Virus record (IMG/VR): IMGVR_UViG_3300033273_000392
Location: 62,001-126,000 of that record
Origin: a virus
Strand: one strand, 5' to 3'
Length of the DNA: 64,000 bases
In this document: positions 35,953 through 42,867 of the stretch, piece after piece
How positions within the stretch are numbered: the stretch's first letter is position 1
Layout of the letters: each line of letters begins with the position of its first letter
Position numbers and translations under genes: made by a program
The notes under the pieces: model-generated
What the model was told of the DNA's origin: nothing
Databases searched by the model: none
The model's input: only the letters and a program-made list of their open reading frames with translations

Positions 35953-36185
35953 GCGGTCTTTGTGTTATTGACTGACCGAGCAGTGTTATTACCAAAGAGA
36001 AGTCCTGTCAAAAAACAGATTCCGACAGATTGGATAAAGCCGATTTCGTTAATACCATCAATAGCGCCGACAAGAGCGGAATTCCACAAAAGTTGAACAG
36101 GCCAAGCCATAAAGGCGATTACAAGGCCAAGAATAAGGATTCCTCCAGTGTAAACTGAGATGGTTTTTAAAAGTGCGTCTTTCAT
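35949..36185 (-). CDS. Small membrane protein, 78 residues
   Basis: It begins MKDALLKTISVYTGGILILG, with two to three hydrophobic segments (about 12-32, 33-45 and 50-66) and a polar C-terminus (GNNTARSVNNTKTA). It is the first gene after a putative early promoter at 36219-36210. The function is unknown. Confidence 0.65.
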   Translation of the reverse strand: MKDALLKTISVYTGGILILGLVIAFMAWPVQLLWNSALVGAIDGINEIGFIQSVGICFLTGLLFGNNTARSVNNTKTA

Positions 36186-36209
36186 AACGAGTTAGTGTTG
36201 ATGTTACTT

Positions 36210-36219
36210 GTAAATATAC
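36210..36219 (-). promoter_or_regulatory. Early-promoter-like box GTATATTTAC
   Basis: It is preceded by TTTTTTTGT and has a TTG 21 bases upstream (36242-36240). The box resembles the TAnnTTTG -7 element of Bacteroidota. Gene 35949 begins 25 bases downstream. It shares the GTATATTnC core with four other boxes in this window. Confidence 0.4.
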
Positions 36220-36253
36220 ACAAAAAAATTTAAACCTAACAATTTTAGGCTAA

Positions 36254-36598
36254 TTATTTCCAAAAAAGTTGAATAGCAATAAGAGCAGATGCTAAAAGCA
36301 AAGATACTCCAGTCTTTAGGTTAATGCTTTCTCCCATATAATACCATGTTAGAAGGGCAAAAACAATAATACCGCTTGCAAATCCAATAAAACGACCAGG
36401 CCACAAAAGGCCATCAAAGTACTCTACGACATATCGAGTGGCCATAATAAGGATATAGCTAATGACGCTGCCCCCTACGATTGAAACGATAATTGGATTC
36501 TTCTTAAACCAAGGCCACACAAATTGACCATTAGTTTGAAACCAAATAAGAGTCTGTCCAAGTGTAAACAGAAATACACCGTATAGGAAACCTACCAT
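36254..36598 (-). CDS. Membrane protein with four helices, 114 residues
   Basis: Starts MVGFLYGVFLFTLGQTLIWF. Four hydrophobic segments (about 1-20, 32-54, 66-86, 95-113) cover nearly the whole chain, with short loops such as NGQFVWPWFKKN. The layout is that of a small integral membrane protein. It shares one base with rnhB upstream. I see no transporter or holin signature that would decide a function. Confidence 0.68.
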   Translation of the reverse strand: MVGFLYGVFLFTLGQTLIWFQTNGQFVWPWFKKNPIIVSIVGGSVISYILIMATRYVVEYFDGLLWPGRFIGFASGIIVFALLTWYYMGESINLKTGVSLLLASALIAIQLFWK

Positions 36599-37224
36599 TA
36601 GAAAAGGCTTTCGGTTTTAGTTAACATATGAGAAATAAAAGACATTCTGTGATGCTCGCATGCGCCATTCTCTTTAATAGCATTCCTATGTTGAGCAGAT
36701 CCATATCCCTTATTAGATCCCCATCCATAAACCGGATAGTCAGATCCAATCTGCTTCATAAGCTCATCACGGCTTGTCTTTGCAAGAATAGATGCAGCCG
36801 CGATAGAAACGTATTTGTTATCACCGCCAACTACAGTCTCAAATGGAACTCCATTAAATCCATGGAACTGGTCGCCATCTACTAAGATAAATCCAAACTC
36901 CATCTTTTTATAAACAGCCTCTAGACATTGTCTCATTCCTTCTAAGGTGGCCTTTAAGATGTTTCTATCTTCTATTACATCAATACCAATATGACGGACC
37001 TCATATGCAAGAGCGTTGTCCAAAACAAGCCTAAGGGCCTCAGCTCTATGATTCTCATTCAGAAGCTTAGAGTCCTTAATAAGCTCATGTTGAAACCCAT
37101 GGGGCATAATACATGCAGCTACCGTAACTGGACCTGCTAGGGCCCCACGGCCAGCTTCATCCACGCCTACCTCAACGATACTTTCGTCTTGGTTATGGCT
37201 TGACTTTAATAGAATGTGCTTCAT
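36598..37224 (-). CDS. rnhB: Ribonuclease HII
   Basis: A 208-residue protein of normal RNase HII length. The catalytic DEG-type motif is VGVDEAGRGALAGPV at 19-33 (Asp22, Glu23), the next acid is in 'ILVDGDQF', and the substrate/active-site helix reads 'AAASILAKTSRDELM'. The sequence 'VYGWGSNKGYGSAQHRNAI' is the family's substrate-recognition loop. RNase HII cuts RNA in RNA-DNA hybrids and single ribonucleotides, for example replication primers. It is 30 bases downstream of phoH. Confidence 0.93.
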   Translation of the reverse strand: MKHILLKSSHNQDESIVEVGVDEAGRGALAGPVTVAACIMPHGFQHELIKDSKLLNENHRAEALRLVLDNALAYEVRHIGIDVIEDRNILKATLEGMRQCLEAVYKKMEFGFILVDGDQFHGFNGVPFETVVGGDNKYVSIAAASILAKTSRDELMKQIGSDYPVYGWGSNKGYGSAQHRNAIKENGACEHHRMSFISHMLTKTESLF

Positions 37225-37254
37225 AGTACTTATACCATGGAGCCTAGCAAAAGT

Positions 37255-37950
37255 TTACTCTCCGTTTGCAATCCTCCATCTATCGTATCTCTGTACGATC
37301 TCTTGTAGGATTTTAGCTCTAACGATATCTGCATCTGTAAACACGTGAAGGCCTACGCCTTTTACGCCTTCTAAAAGATCGATAAAGTCAGGAAGAGAAA
37401 CTCTGTCTAGTGCGATGTCATGCTGACTAGCGTCACCAGTAACAACTACCTTAGAGGATGCTCCCATTCTTGTTACGAATAGCATCAGCTGCTTAAAGGT
37501 AGCATTCTGTGCTTCGTCCAATATCATAAGCGCATCATCAAATGTATCGCCTCTCATATATGCTAGTGGCTCAAATCTTATAACACCTCTATCAAAGAGA
37601 CCCTTAGCTCTTTCTGGTCCTATTATCTTTTCAATATTTGACTTATATGACTTCATATATGGATCGATCTTCTCGTCCTTATCGCCAGGTAGGAAACCTA
37701 GTTTCTCACCAGCCTCTTGAATAGGCTTACAAAGTATAATCGTGTTTATTTCTTTACTATCAAGTAGTTTTAGCGCAGCATAACATGCCGTAAATGTTTT
37801 AGATGTTCCAGCTGGACCATAACAAAAAGTTATGTCACTTTCTAGTATTGTGTCTACGTATCTTTTCTGCGATTGTCTCAGCTGAACTTCTTTTAGCTGG
37901 CTAGCAACTGTCTTACGAGGCTGCTTTTGATTGCTATTGGCTCTTGCCAT
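37255..37950 (-). CDS. phoH: PhoH-like ATPase
   Basis: A 231-residue P-loop ATPase. Walker A (GPAGTSKT) is at 45-52, Walker B (LMILDEAQNATFKQ) at about 141-154, and the sensor 'VVTGDASQHDI' at 169-179. These match the PhoH family, which is very common in marine and other large phages. The presumed role is an RNA-related ATPase or helicase; the exact function in phages is unknown. It precedes rnhB in the same transcript. Confidence 0.92.
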   Translation of the reverse strand: MARANSNQKQPRKTVASQLKEVQLRQSQKRYVDTILESDITFCYGPAGTSKTFTACYAALKLLDSKEINTIILCKPIQEAGEKLGFLPGDKDEKIDPYMKSYKSNIEKIIGPERAKGLFDRGVIRFEPLAYMRGDTFDDALMILDEAQNATFKQLMLFVTRMGASSKVVVTGDASQHDIALDRVSLPDFIDLLEGVKGVGLHVFTDADIVRAKILQEIVQRYDRWRIANGE

Positions 37951-37966
37951 TAATCATTAAGTGTTT

Positions 37967-38227
37967 TTAGTCGCCTGCCATTATGACCAGGTCTTTTAAC
38001 TTCATAAGTTTGTCACACTTCTCATACTCCTCTATAACTTCGAAGTACTTTATAAGCAGATCTATAAACTTAGATCTCTGTCCAATTCCATGTGGGATTT
38101 CAATTAACCTATCGTCATCTTTAAACACTACAAATCTGTTCACCGTCTTCGTGAAGTTTCTGGTGATTTGATAGTATGATGCCCTCATAAGACTATCCCT
38201 GTCTCCTCCGTTTAAAAGGTTATCCAT
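37967..38227 (-). CDS. Small protein with UVR-like C-terminal motif (paralogue 1 of 3)
   Basis: An 86-residue protein starting MDNLLNGGDRDSLMRASYYQ. The C-terminal part 'IDLLIKYFEVIEEYEKCDKL' matches two other small proteins in this window (38525-38773 and 44872-45171) in the pattern I-x-Y/F-F/Y-E-x-x-E-x-Y-E/K-K/R-C-x-x-L. This resembles the UVR motif of UvrB/UvrC, McsA and ClpC, with the usual Ala replaced by Cys. UVR motifs mediate protein contacts. It is the first gene of the phoH transcript or lies just before it. Function unknown. Confidence 0.68.
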   Translation of the reverse strand: MDNLLNGGDRDSLMRASYYQITRNFTKTVNRFVVFKDDDRLIEIPHGIGQRSKFIDLLIKYFEVIEEYEKCDKLMKLKDLVIMAGD

Positions 38228-38334
38228 TATTAAAGTGTGCCGTTTTTTAGTTCATGCATGTTACTGCAATCATCTGTCTTATATATTTAAGTAGGGCGGC
38301 CTTTGCTTCAAAAATAATATACAAAAATTTACAT

Positions 38335-38362
38335 AAAAAAAATGGAGGCTCATTTGCCTCCA
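38335..38362 (-). terminator. Rho-independent terminator overlapping the rpsU stop
   Basis: TGGAGGC (38343-38349) pairs with GCCTCCA (38356-38362) around a six-base loop that contains the rpsU stop codon. On the minus strand eight T follow. The last codons of rpsU (for Gly-Gly-Lys) form part of the stem, so the end of the coding sequence and the terminator evolved together. Confidence 0.88.
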
Positions 38363-38538
38363 AACTTTTTCTGCACGTACTTTGCCTTTGCTTTCTTCTT
38401 TCTTCTGACCTGAGATTCCTTTTCAAACTCCTGTAGATTTCGAAGTGCACTCATCTGCCGAGTACGAATAACTTTAGATTTGTATTCTTTTAGTGCTTTT
38501 TCAATACCTCCCTTCTTGTCTACTTTAATTCTTAGCAT
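38350..38538 (-). CDS. rpsU: Ribosomal protein bS21
   Basis: A 62-residue protein with the standard S21 layout: start MLRIKVDKKGGIEKALKEYK, then SKVIRTRQMSALRNLQEFEK and a basic tail RRKKKAKAKYVQKKFGG. The 'iEkALk.yk.K' helix and the 'R.lr..q.fEk.S..R..k...a.YvQk' part match S21, and the terminal YVQ segment is like that of Bacteroidota. bS21 binds at the 3' end of 16S rRNA near the anti-Shine-Dalgarno region. In Bacteroidota it takes part in hiding that region. A phage copy could replace the host protein and change which mRNAs are chosen. It overlaps the preceding gene by 14 bases. Confidence 0.88.
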   Translation of the reverse strand: MLRIKVDKKGGIEKALKEYKSKVIRTRQMSALRNLQEFEKESQVRRKKKAKAKYVQKKFGGK

Positions 38539-38773
38539 TCTTATGAATATGATTTTTAACCATGACTAGATTAGCACACTTTTTATAGTCCTCTTTATTC
38601 TCATAGAAATCTATCATCTTATCTAACAACTTTATCTTCTTTATTGCGTTATGATTAAACGAGCTGAAGTAATCTAAGTTACTCATAACCGCTTCATAAA
38701 TAATATCGTAATTACTATCAACGTCTACAAGACGGTTTGTGGCAAAGCTGCTGAAAGTATTAAAATTGTGCAT
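38525..38773 (-). CDS. Small protein with UVR-like C-terminal motif (paralogue 2 of 3)
   Basis: An 82-residue protein starting MHNFNTFSSFATNRLVDVDS. The C-terminal segment 'LLDKMIDFYENKEDYKKCAN' carries the same UVR-like motif as the genes at 37967 and 44872, including the conserved Cys. It overlaps dnaJ by one base (TAATG) and rpsU by 14 bases, so all three are translated from one message. A link to chaperone or ribosome function is suggested only by this position. Confidence 0.68.
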   Translation of the reverse strand: MHNFNTFSSFATNRLVDVDSNYDIIYEAVMSNLDYFSSFNHNAIKKIKLLDKMIDFYENKEDYKKCANLVMVKNHIHKNAKN

Positions 38774-39576
38774 TAAGCTTCTCTGATCTGTTTGATTAAG
38801 TCGATTTGGGTTTGATTTAGCTCAGGATATGTAGAGTTAACCCTACACATTAGGTTTCCATTATCGCCAGTGTTATATATCGGATAACCTTTTCCTTTTA
38901 TCCTAAGAGACTTACCAATAGAATTTTGAGGTATGTTTATCTCTAGAGGCCCTTCCATTGTATTGATGGTCTTAGTGCACCCTAGCATGGCATCCCACCA
39001 TGGCATATAGATGTCCACCCAAATATCATTGCCCTGTAGAATAAAGTTAGGATCTTGTATAACATGCACGTTAACTACAAGGTCGCCATTAGGTAGATTA
39101 GAGTTGAATGGATGCGGTGCACCTTTTCCCTTAACATTAAACTTCTGACCGTTCTTTAGGCCTGGCTTAAAGTTTAGTCGGATGCGGTTACCATTGAATT
39201 CAAACTCTTTACTTGTACCGAAGTACGCCTCACTAAAACTTACGTGCAAGTCCATGCGATAGTCATGGCCTTTAGCTTGATTCTGATTACGGAAGTGGCC
39301 ACCAAAGATATGGTCAAACATATCTCCCATGTTTCCATTTACGTTAAATCCTGCAAATGGATTTCCACCAAAGGGATTACCAGAAGACTTATGATCGTAC
39401 TGTTGCCTCTTGTTCTGATCCCCTAAGGTCTCATATGCTTCGTTAATCTCTTTAAATTTGGAGTCATCTCCCCCTGTCTTATCAGGATGGTGTTGCTTAC
39501 TTAGTTTACGATACGCCTTCTTTATGTCATCTTGAGTTGCCGTCTTGTCAACTCCTAAAACGTCATAGTAGCTCAT
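38773..39576 (-). CDS. dnaJ: DnaJ/CbpA-type J-domain co-chaperone
   Basis: A 267-residue class B J-protein. The J domain covers residues 1-62, with the essential HPD at 30-32 and 'KFKEINEAYETLGDQNKRQQ' as helix III/IV. A Gly/Phe-rich linker follows (GNPFGGNPFAGF), then the two C-terminal substrate-binding domains (VSFSEAYFGTSKEFEFNGN and 'KSLRIKGKGYPIYNTGDNGN'). There is no zinc finger, as in CbpA. It would stimulate the phage DnaK encoded 6 kb upstream. Overlaps on both sides (ATGA with the small gene before, TAATG after) indicate a tight operon with rpsU. Confidence 0.93.
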   Translation of the reverse strand: MSYYDVLGVDKTATQDDIKKAYRKLSKQHHPDKTGGDDSKFKEINEAYETLGDQNKRQQYDHKSSGNPFGGNPFAGFNVNGNMGDMFDHIFGGHFRNQNQAKGHDYRMDLHVSFSEAYFGTSKEFEFNGNRIRLNFKPGLKNGQKFNVKGKGAPHPFNSNLPNGDLVVNVHVIQDPNFILQGNDIWVDIYMPWWDAMLGCTKTINTMEGPLEINIPQNSIGKSLRIKGKGYPIYNTGDNGNLMCRVNSTYPELNQTQIDLIKQIREA

Positions 39577-39713
39577 TTAACTTTTCGTTTTTCCTCTAAT
39601 CTAGCCTTCGCCTCTCTTCTTGAGCGATACTCTTCTAATTCATTAGCACGATCGAGAGCGTCGGCAATTCGAGTTAGTTGCTGTAAAATCTGATCATATA
39701 TCGTTTCTTCCAT
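39573..39713 (-). CDS. Very small coiled-coil protein, 46 residues
   Basis: A short frame starting MEETIYDQILQQLTRIADAL and ending in EEKRKVK. It overlaps the end of the upstream tagged gene by 20 bases and the dnaJ start by four (ATGA). The entire chain looks like one amphipathic helix with alternating Arg and Glu. Overlap on both sides and composition support it as real. Function unknown. Confidence 0.65.
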   Translation of the reverse strand: MEETIYDQILQQLTRIADALDRANELEEYRSRREAKARLEEKRKVK

Positions 39714-40257
39714 GTCGATTCTTAACTAGATCGGACTCACCATTCTGGAAGTCTTGATAAGGTAATGACTTATCTGGCTTTCCCTTGTGAGGGCCGTTTA
39801 CCATTATAGTATCTTTATACGGATTTGTTTCACCTATCTTATCACGTAACCAATCATCTAGGTCTTGTACGCTTCCCTGAAAGTGACGAATCTTTATTTG
39901 CTTTTCATCTTCGTCCTTTAGGTCTACTCGACCATCCGGTACGTTTGATTCATCTAAATCATCTTTAGCAGCTTCACGGTCTTTTGCAGTCTTTATCTTG
40001 GACTTAAGTACCTCTGCCTGTTTCTGTAGCATAAGTCTTTCAGCCTCGGCCTCTGATTGCCTCATTTGTACCTTTGCTAGACTAGATTGCATCTTTCCAG
40101 AAGGGTCATCTGAATCTGACATCTCCTTAGCAGTTTTTATAAACTCCTTTTGATCGTCAAATGCTTTAACAATCTTCTTATTGAGTTTTTTCAGTTTGCT
40201 CTTTACGCTTTTCTTTTTCTCAAATAAGAACTCTTCGTATATCTTAAGATACTTCAT
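39694..40257 (-). CDS. Capsid-tagged protein with coiled coil, 187 residues
   Basis: The N-terminus MKYLKIYEEFLFEKKK is the shared tag with a potential cut after Glu13 (L-F-E). The next 90 residues are very basic-and-acidic helix (SKLKKLNKKIVKAFDDQKEF and a Gln/Ala/Glu-rich coiled coil). A C-terminal part with 'GSVQDLDDWLRDKIGETNPY' looks globular. It carries no enzyme motif I recognise. As an injected protein it might bind DNA or act as a core protein. The GATATATA box ends four bases before the ATG. Confidence 0.75.
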   Translation of the reverse strand: MKYLKIYEEFLFEKKKSVKSKLKKLNKKIVKAFDDQKEFIKTAKEMSDSDDPSGKMQSSLAKVQMRQSEAEAERLMLQKQAEVLKSKIKTAKDREAAKDDLDESNVPDGRVDLKDEDEKQIKIRHFQGSVQDLDDWLRDKIGETNPYKDTIMVNGPHKGKPDKSLPYQDFQNGESDLVKNRHGRNDI

Positions 40258-40260
40258 ACC

Positions 40261-40719
40261 TTATATATCAATAACTATTACTTTTGGATTTATCTTCATC
40301 TGAAATGCTATATCCATTCTTGTATTGCCACTAAATACAGTCATATTACCCTTACTATCTTTAGTGACTATTGGATAGTCTACTGGTTTTCCGTTTCCAA
40401 GCTTCTTATACAAATCCCTTAAAGTTTCCTCGTTTCTGTACTTAGGGTATGATGCATATCCCTTGATAAGGTTATGTAGATCATCAAACGTTTTTGTTCT
40501 AGATCTATTAGCTATCTTCATGTCCATTTTAGGAGTTATCTCTACGATATCGCCAGATTTAACAGCATCTATAAACTCTTCTTTAGAATCAAATAGATTC
40601 TTTGACTTTAGTTCGTGTTCAACCTTAAATTCTTGGGCCAACATCTTAGAGTCTGGCATAAACCATGAATTGTACTTTGCCTCAAAGACAAACTCTTCAA
40701 ATAGCTTAATGTGTTTCAT
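40261..40719 (-). CDS. Capsid-tagged ParB/sulfiredoxin-fold-like protein
   Basis: Tag MKHIKLFEEFVFEAKYN with a potential cut after Glu13. The remaining 139 residues resemble the ParB N-terminal / sulfiredoxin fold: a central Arg-rich segment, then 'GKPVDYPIVTKDSKGNMTVF' followed by 'SGNTRMDIAFQMKINPKVIV', comparable to the family's 'P.iv...g...v.dG.hR..A'. Members bind nucleotide or act as CTP-dependent DNA clamps, nucleases or kinases. The activity cannot be told from the sequence. It overlaps the upstream gene by four bases. Confidence 0.72.
   Translation of the reverse strand: MKHIKLFEEFVFEAKYNSWFMPDSKMLAQEFKVEHELKSKNLFDSKEEFIDAVKSGDIVEITPKMDMKIANRSRTKTFDDLHNLIKGYASYPKYRNEETLRDLYKKLGNGKPVDYPIVTKDSKGNMTVFSGNTRMDIAFQMKINPKVIVIDI
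40262..40269 (-). promoter_or_regulatory. GATATATA box four bases before an ATG
   Basis: TTGATATATA, then AGGT and the ATG at 40257. It overlaps the end of the upstream coding sequence (40261). AAGG within AAGGT-ATG might also serve as a weak ribosome-binding site. Confidence 0.45.
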
Positions 40720-41633
40720 TTTCCGTAAGATACCTTGCTCTTTTCACCTCCTATCCAATCAAAGTCTTGAAATCTCAATGGATTTGTAACCTTCCACTTA
40801 TCAAAGTTTTCTGCGGATTGCTTAAGTGTATATTCAGGCAGGCCTTCTTCCCTTTCTCTTTTTTCCAAATCCGATAGAAAGTTACCACGAACTCTTTCAT
40901 CAACAATAACAAGAAAGTCTACTTTAATGGGAGCGTTACCTATTAAGAGCACTTCATCTTCACCCCACTTTGAAATACTATTAGATAGTTCTGGAGATAA
41001 TAAGAATCTAGAATTATCAGCCCTACAGCCATAAATTACAGCCACCTCTTTAGATTCATCATCCGGGCGCTTTCTTGCAAACTGCACGGCAGAAGTAGGA
41101 TCTACTGTCCATGAAGTAAAGCCGGCTTTATTTCTAGAACTGTATTTAATGCCAGGATTGTCAGTACCTATCATAAAGTCAAACTTCTCTCCCAATCTGT
41201 TAGTCTTTGGTAATAGCCTTTCTAGTTCTTTCATTGGCATCTTGGCGCCTCTCCAAAGCATATCTGTTGGCACATTTCCATACCATGCCAAGCCAGTTCT
41301 ACCAATAAACTCGCGCATATCCGCCATTCGTTCGCTTTTAGTTGGATCTAATAGTTTAGGAAACTTCTTTTTAATCTTCAACAGCGAGTTTAACATTTTG
41401 CCAAGATTAGTAGAGTTCTTCTCGTCTCTAAAGTAATCTTGTAGGTAACGTACTAACTGCTTTTCGTATTTTGTGTTATCTTCAAAACCTTCATCTCTGT
41501 ACATAACGTCAATAAAGTGATAGAATCTATCGTGGTCTTTACTTACCCTAGCGGCAAACTCGTCGTCGGCCAATAGCTTCTTACCTATATCAGCTTCATT
41601 TAAAAATTGTTCGTATAACTTGATGTACTTCAT
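40716..41633 (-). CDS. Capsid-tagged ADP-ribosyltransferase of the Alt-like R-S-E class (copy 1)
   Basis: Tag MKYIKLYEQFLNEADIG with a probable prohead-protease cut after Glu13. In the catalytic half the R-S-E motifs appear in order: Arg128 in DMLWRGAKM, Ser174 in AGFTSWTVDP, and Glu225-x-Glu227 in WGEDEVLLIG, followed by 'IKVDFLVIVDE'. T4 Alt, which is injected with the DNA and modifies host RNA polymerase, has the same class of site. The 272-residue neighbour is a paralogue. The target is unknown. A related box, GATAAATA, ends four bases before the ATG. Confidence 0.82.
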   Translation of the reverse strand: MKYIKLYEQFLNEADIGKKLLADDEFAARVSKDHDRFYHFIDVMYRDEGFEDNTKYEKQLVRYLQDYFRDEKNSTNLGKMLNSLLKIKKKFPKLLDPTKSERMADMREFIGRTGLAWYGNVPTDMLWRGAKMPMKELERLLPKTNRLGEKFDFMIGTDNPGIKYSSRNKAGFTSWTVDPTSAVQFARKRPDDESKEVAVIYGCRADNSRFLLSPELSNSISKWGEDEVLLIGNAPIKVDFLVIVDERVRGNFLSDLEKREREEGLPEYTLKQSAENFDKWKVTNPLRFQDFDWIGGEKSKVSYGK

Positions 41634-41637
41634 ATCC

Positions 41638-41645
41638 TATTTATC
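41638..41645 (-). promoter_or_regulatory. GATAAATA box four bases before an ATG
   Basis: A variant of the recurring box (GATAAATA), followed by GGAT and the ATG at 41633. It lies mostly within the 10-base gap to the upstream gene. Confidence 0.4.
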
Positions 41646-42462
41646 AAAATGTCCTATAGTTTAAAGTAGGCCTACTCACCTTCCACTCGTCATATGTCAT
41701 ATCATTAAAGTTCATCTCGTCAGTCACCTGTGCACTAAACCTTAAGTCATCTATAATAATTACATCGGGTTTAAAACTTTTGCCTACTAGAATTACTTCA
41801 TTTTCATAAAACTTAGACAGCGCATTAGTCATAGTGTTATTAAAAATCAAGTTAGGGGTTTTTAGCTTAACTCCATATAGAACTCTAATTCTATCAGGCT
41901 TTTGCGTAACACCAAATCCTCTTGCATTATCAATGTGTGTTGAGAATGAAATAAAACCGTAGTTACCTCTTGGAGTGTTAGTATAGTTAGGACTGTCAAT
42001 CACTGCAACTGAATGCATACCTAAATTTATTAACCTAGATGCAGGTAGTAGGGCTTTTACATCCTTGCTAGTTATTGTTGCTCCTCTCCAAGCCATATTG
42101 TTCTTATACTGTTTACCAATCCGTTCAACAAACGTGCTTAGTGTTTTAACATTTGACACAGTTGGATCTAGAATCTTAGGGAACTTCTTCTTAAGCTTAA
42201 GAAGCTGTGGCAACAGTTTATCTAGATCTCCTTTTTCTAGTTTGCCCATAGGAGCATCAAAGTAGATCTGTAACTGATGTAGAATCTCGTTCTCATCGTC
42301 AGTGTTCGGCTCATAGTCCTGTTGGTATATCTTTTCAAGCCAGTCATCCCACTTCTGGTCAACTGCACGATTTCGTGGACCTGTAAATTGACCGCCGAAA
42401 AGTTGGCGACCTATCTCGATCTTCTCATTTAAGAAGCTTTGAAAGGGTTTGATATACTTCAT
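41644..42462 (-). CDS. Capsid-tagged ADP-ribosyltransferase of the Alt-like R-S-E class (copy 2)
   Basis: Tag MKYIKPFQSFLNEKIEIG with a cut possible after Glu13. A helical domain covers residues 30-115. The catalytic motifs are Arg126 in NMAWRGATIT, Ser172/Ser174 in GFISFSTHID, and Glu220-x-Glu222 in FYENEVILVG, in the R-S-ExE order of arginine-specific ADP-ribosyltransferases. It is a diverged paralogue of the next gene, sharing the 'LKIKKKFPK.LDPT'-like segment as well as the active site. An injected role early in infection is inferred from the tag and from T4 Alt. Confidence 0.82.
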   Translation of the reverse strand: MKYIKPFQSFLNEKIEIGRQLFGGQFTGPRNRAVDQKWDDWLEKIYQQDYEPNTDDENEILHQLQIYFDAPMGKLEKGDLDKLLPQLLKLKKKFPKILDPTVSNVKTLSTFVERIGKQYKNNMAWRGATITSKDVKALLPASRLINLGMHSVAVIDSPNYTNTPRGNYGFISFSTHIDNARGFGVTQKPDRIRVLYGVKLKTPNLIFNNTMTNALSKFYENEVILVGKSFKPDVIIIDDLRFSAQVTDEMNFNDMTYDEWKVSRPTLNYRTF

Positions 42463-42465
42463 GGC

Positions 42466-42864
42466 TTAATAGTCCGTGACCTTTTTAATTTTATTCCATG
42501 GGATTTGGCCATGATATTCGTAAGTATCTGAAGCTCCACCCGATCTAACATTGGAGTCATCGTGCAGTTTTTTAAGGTCTAACGCCTTTGAAGGAATATG
42601 AAGAACTACAATCCCTGAATCATATATTTCATCTGGCATTTCTTCGGCTGCTTCTGCATAAGAACCGGCAACATCTAAATCATTGGCAAGATAAACCACA
42701 CCTGCTTTAGAATCTTCCCACGCCAAATCCACCTTTCTAGTATCTAAGCCTTTCTTTTTTATTTCAGGTAGTAGAGCGTTATATGTAGCATGGTAAAAAG
42801 TATCAGGTACTTCTTGAGTTAGTGCTTCATTTAGAAATTGTTCATATATCTTGATATACTTCAT
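42466..42864 (-). CDS. Capsid-tagged small ART/KptA-like protein
   Basis: Tag MKYIKIYEQFLNEALTQ with a cut possible after Glu13. The 119-residue remainder has the pattern of small H-Y-E type ADP-ribosyltransferase or KptA-like folds: His25 in DTFYHATYNALLPEI, followed by KKKGLDT; Tyr58 in GVVYLANDLDVAGSYA; and a C-terminal Glu/Tyr segment, TYEYHGQIPWNKIKKV. This 'YHaT...L..I...GL...vYla.d...A..ya' layout is seen in several toxins and phage effectors. The substrate could be protein or nucleic acid. Confidence 0.75.
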   Translation of the reverse strand: MKYIKIYEQFLNEALTQEVPDTFYHATYNALLPEIKKKGLDTRKVDLAWEDSKAGVVYLANDLDVAGSYAEAAEEMPDEIYDSGIVVLHIPSKALDLKKLHDDSNVRSGGASDTYEYHGQIPWNKIKKVTDY

Positions 42865-42867
42865 AGC

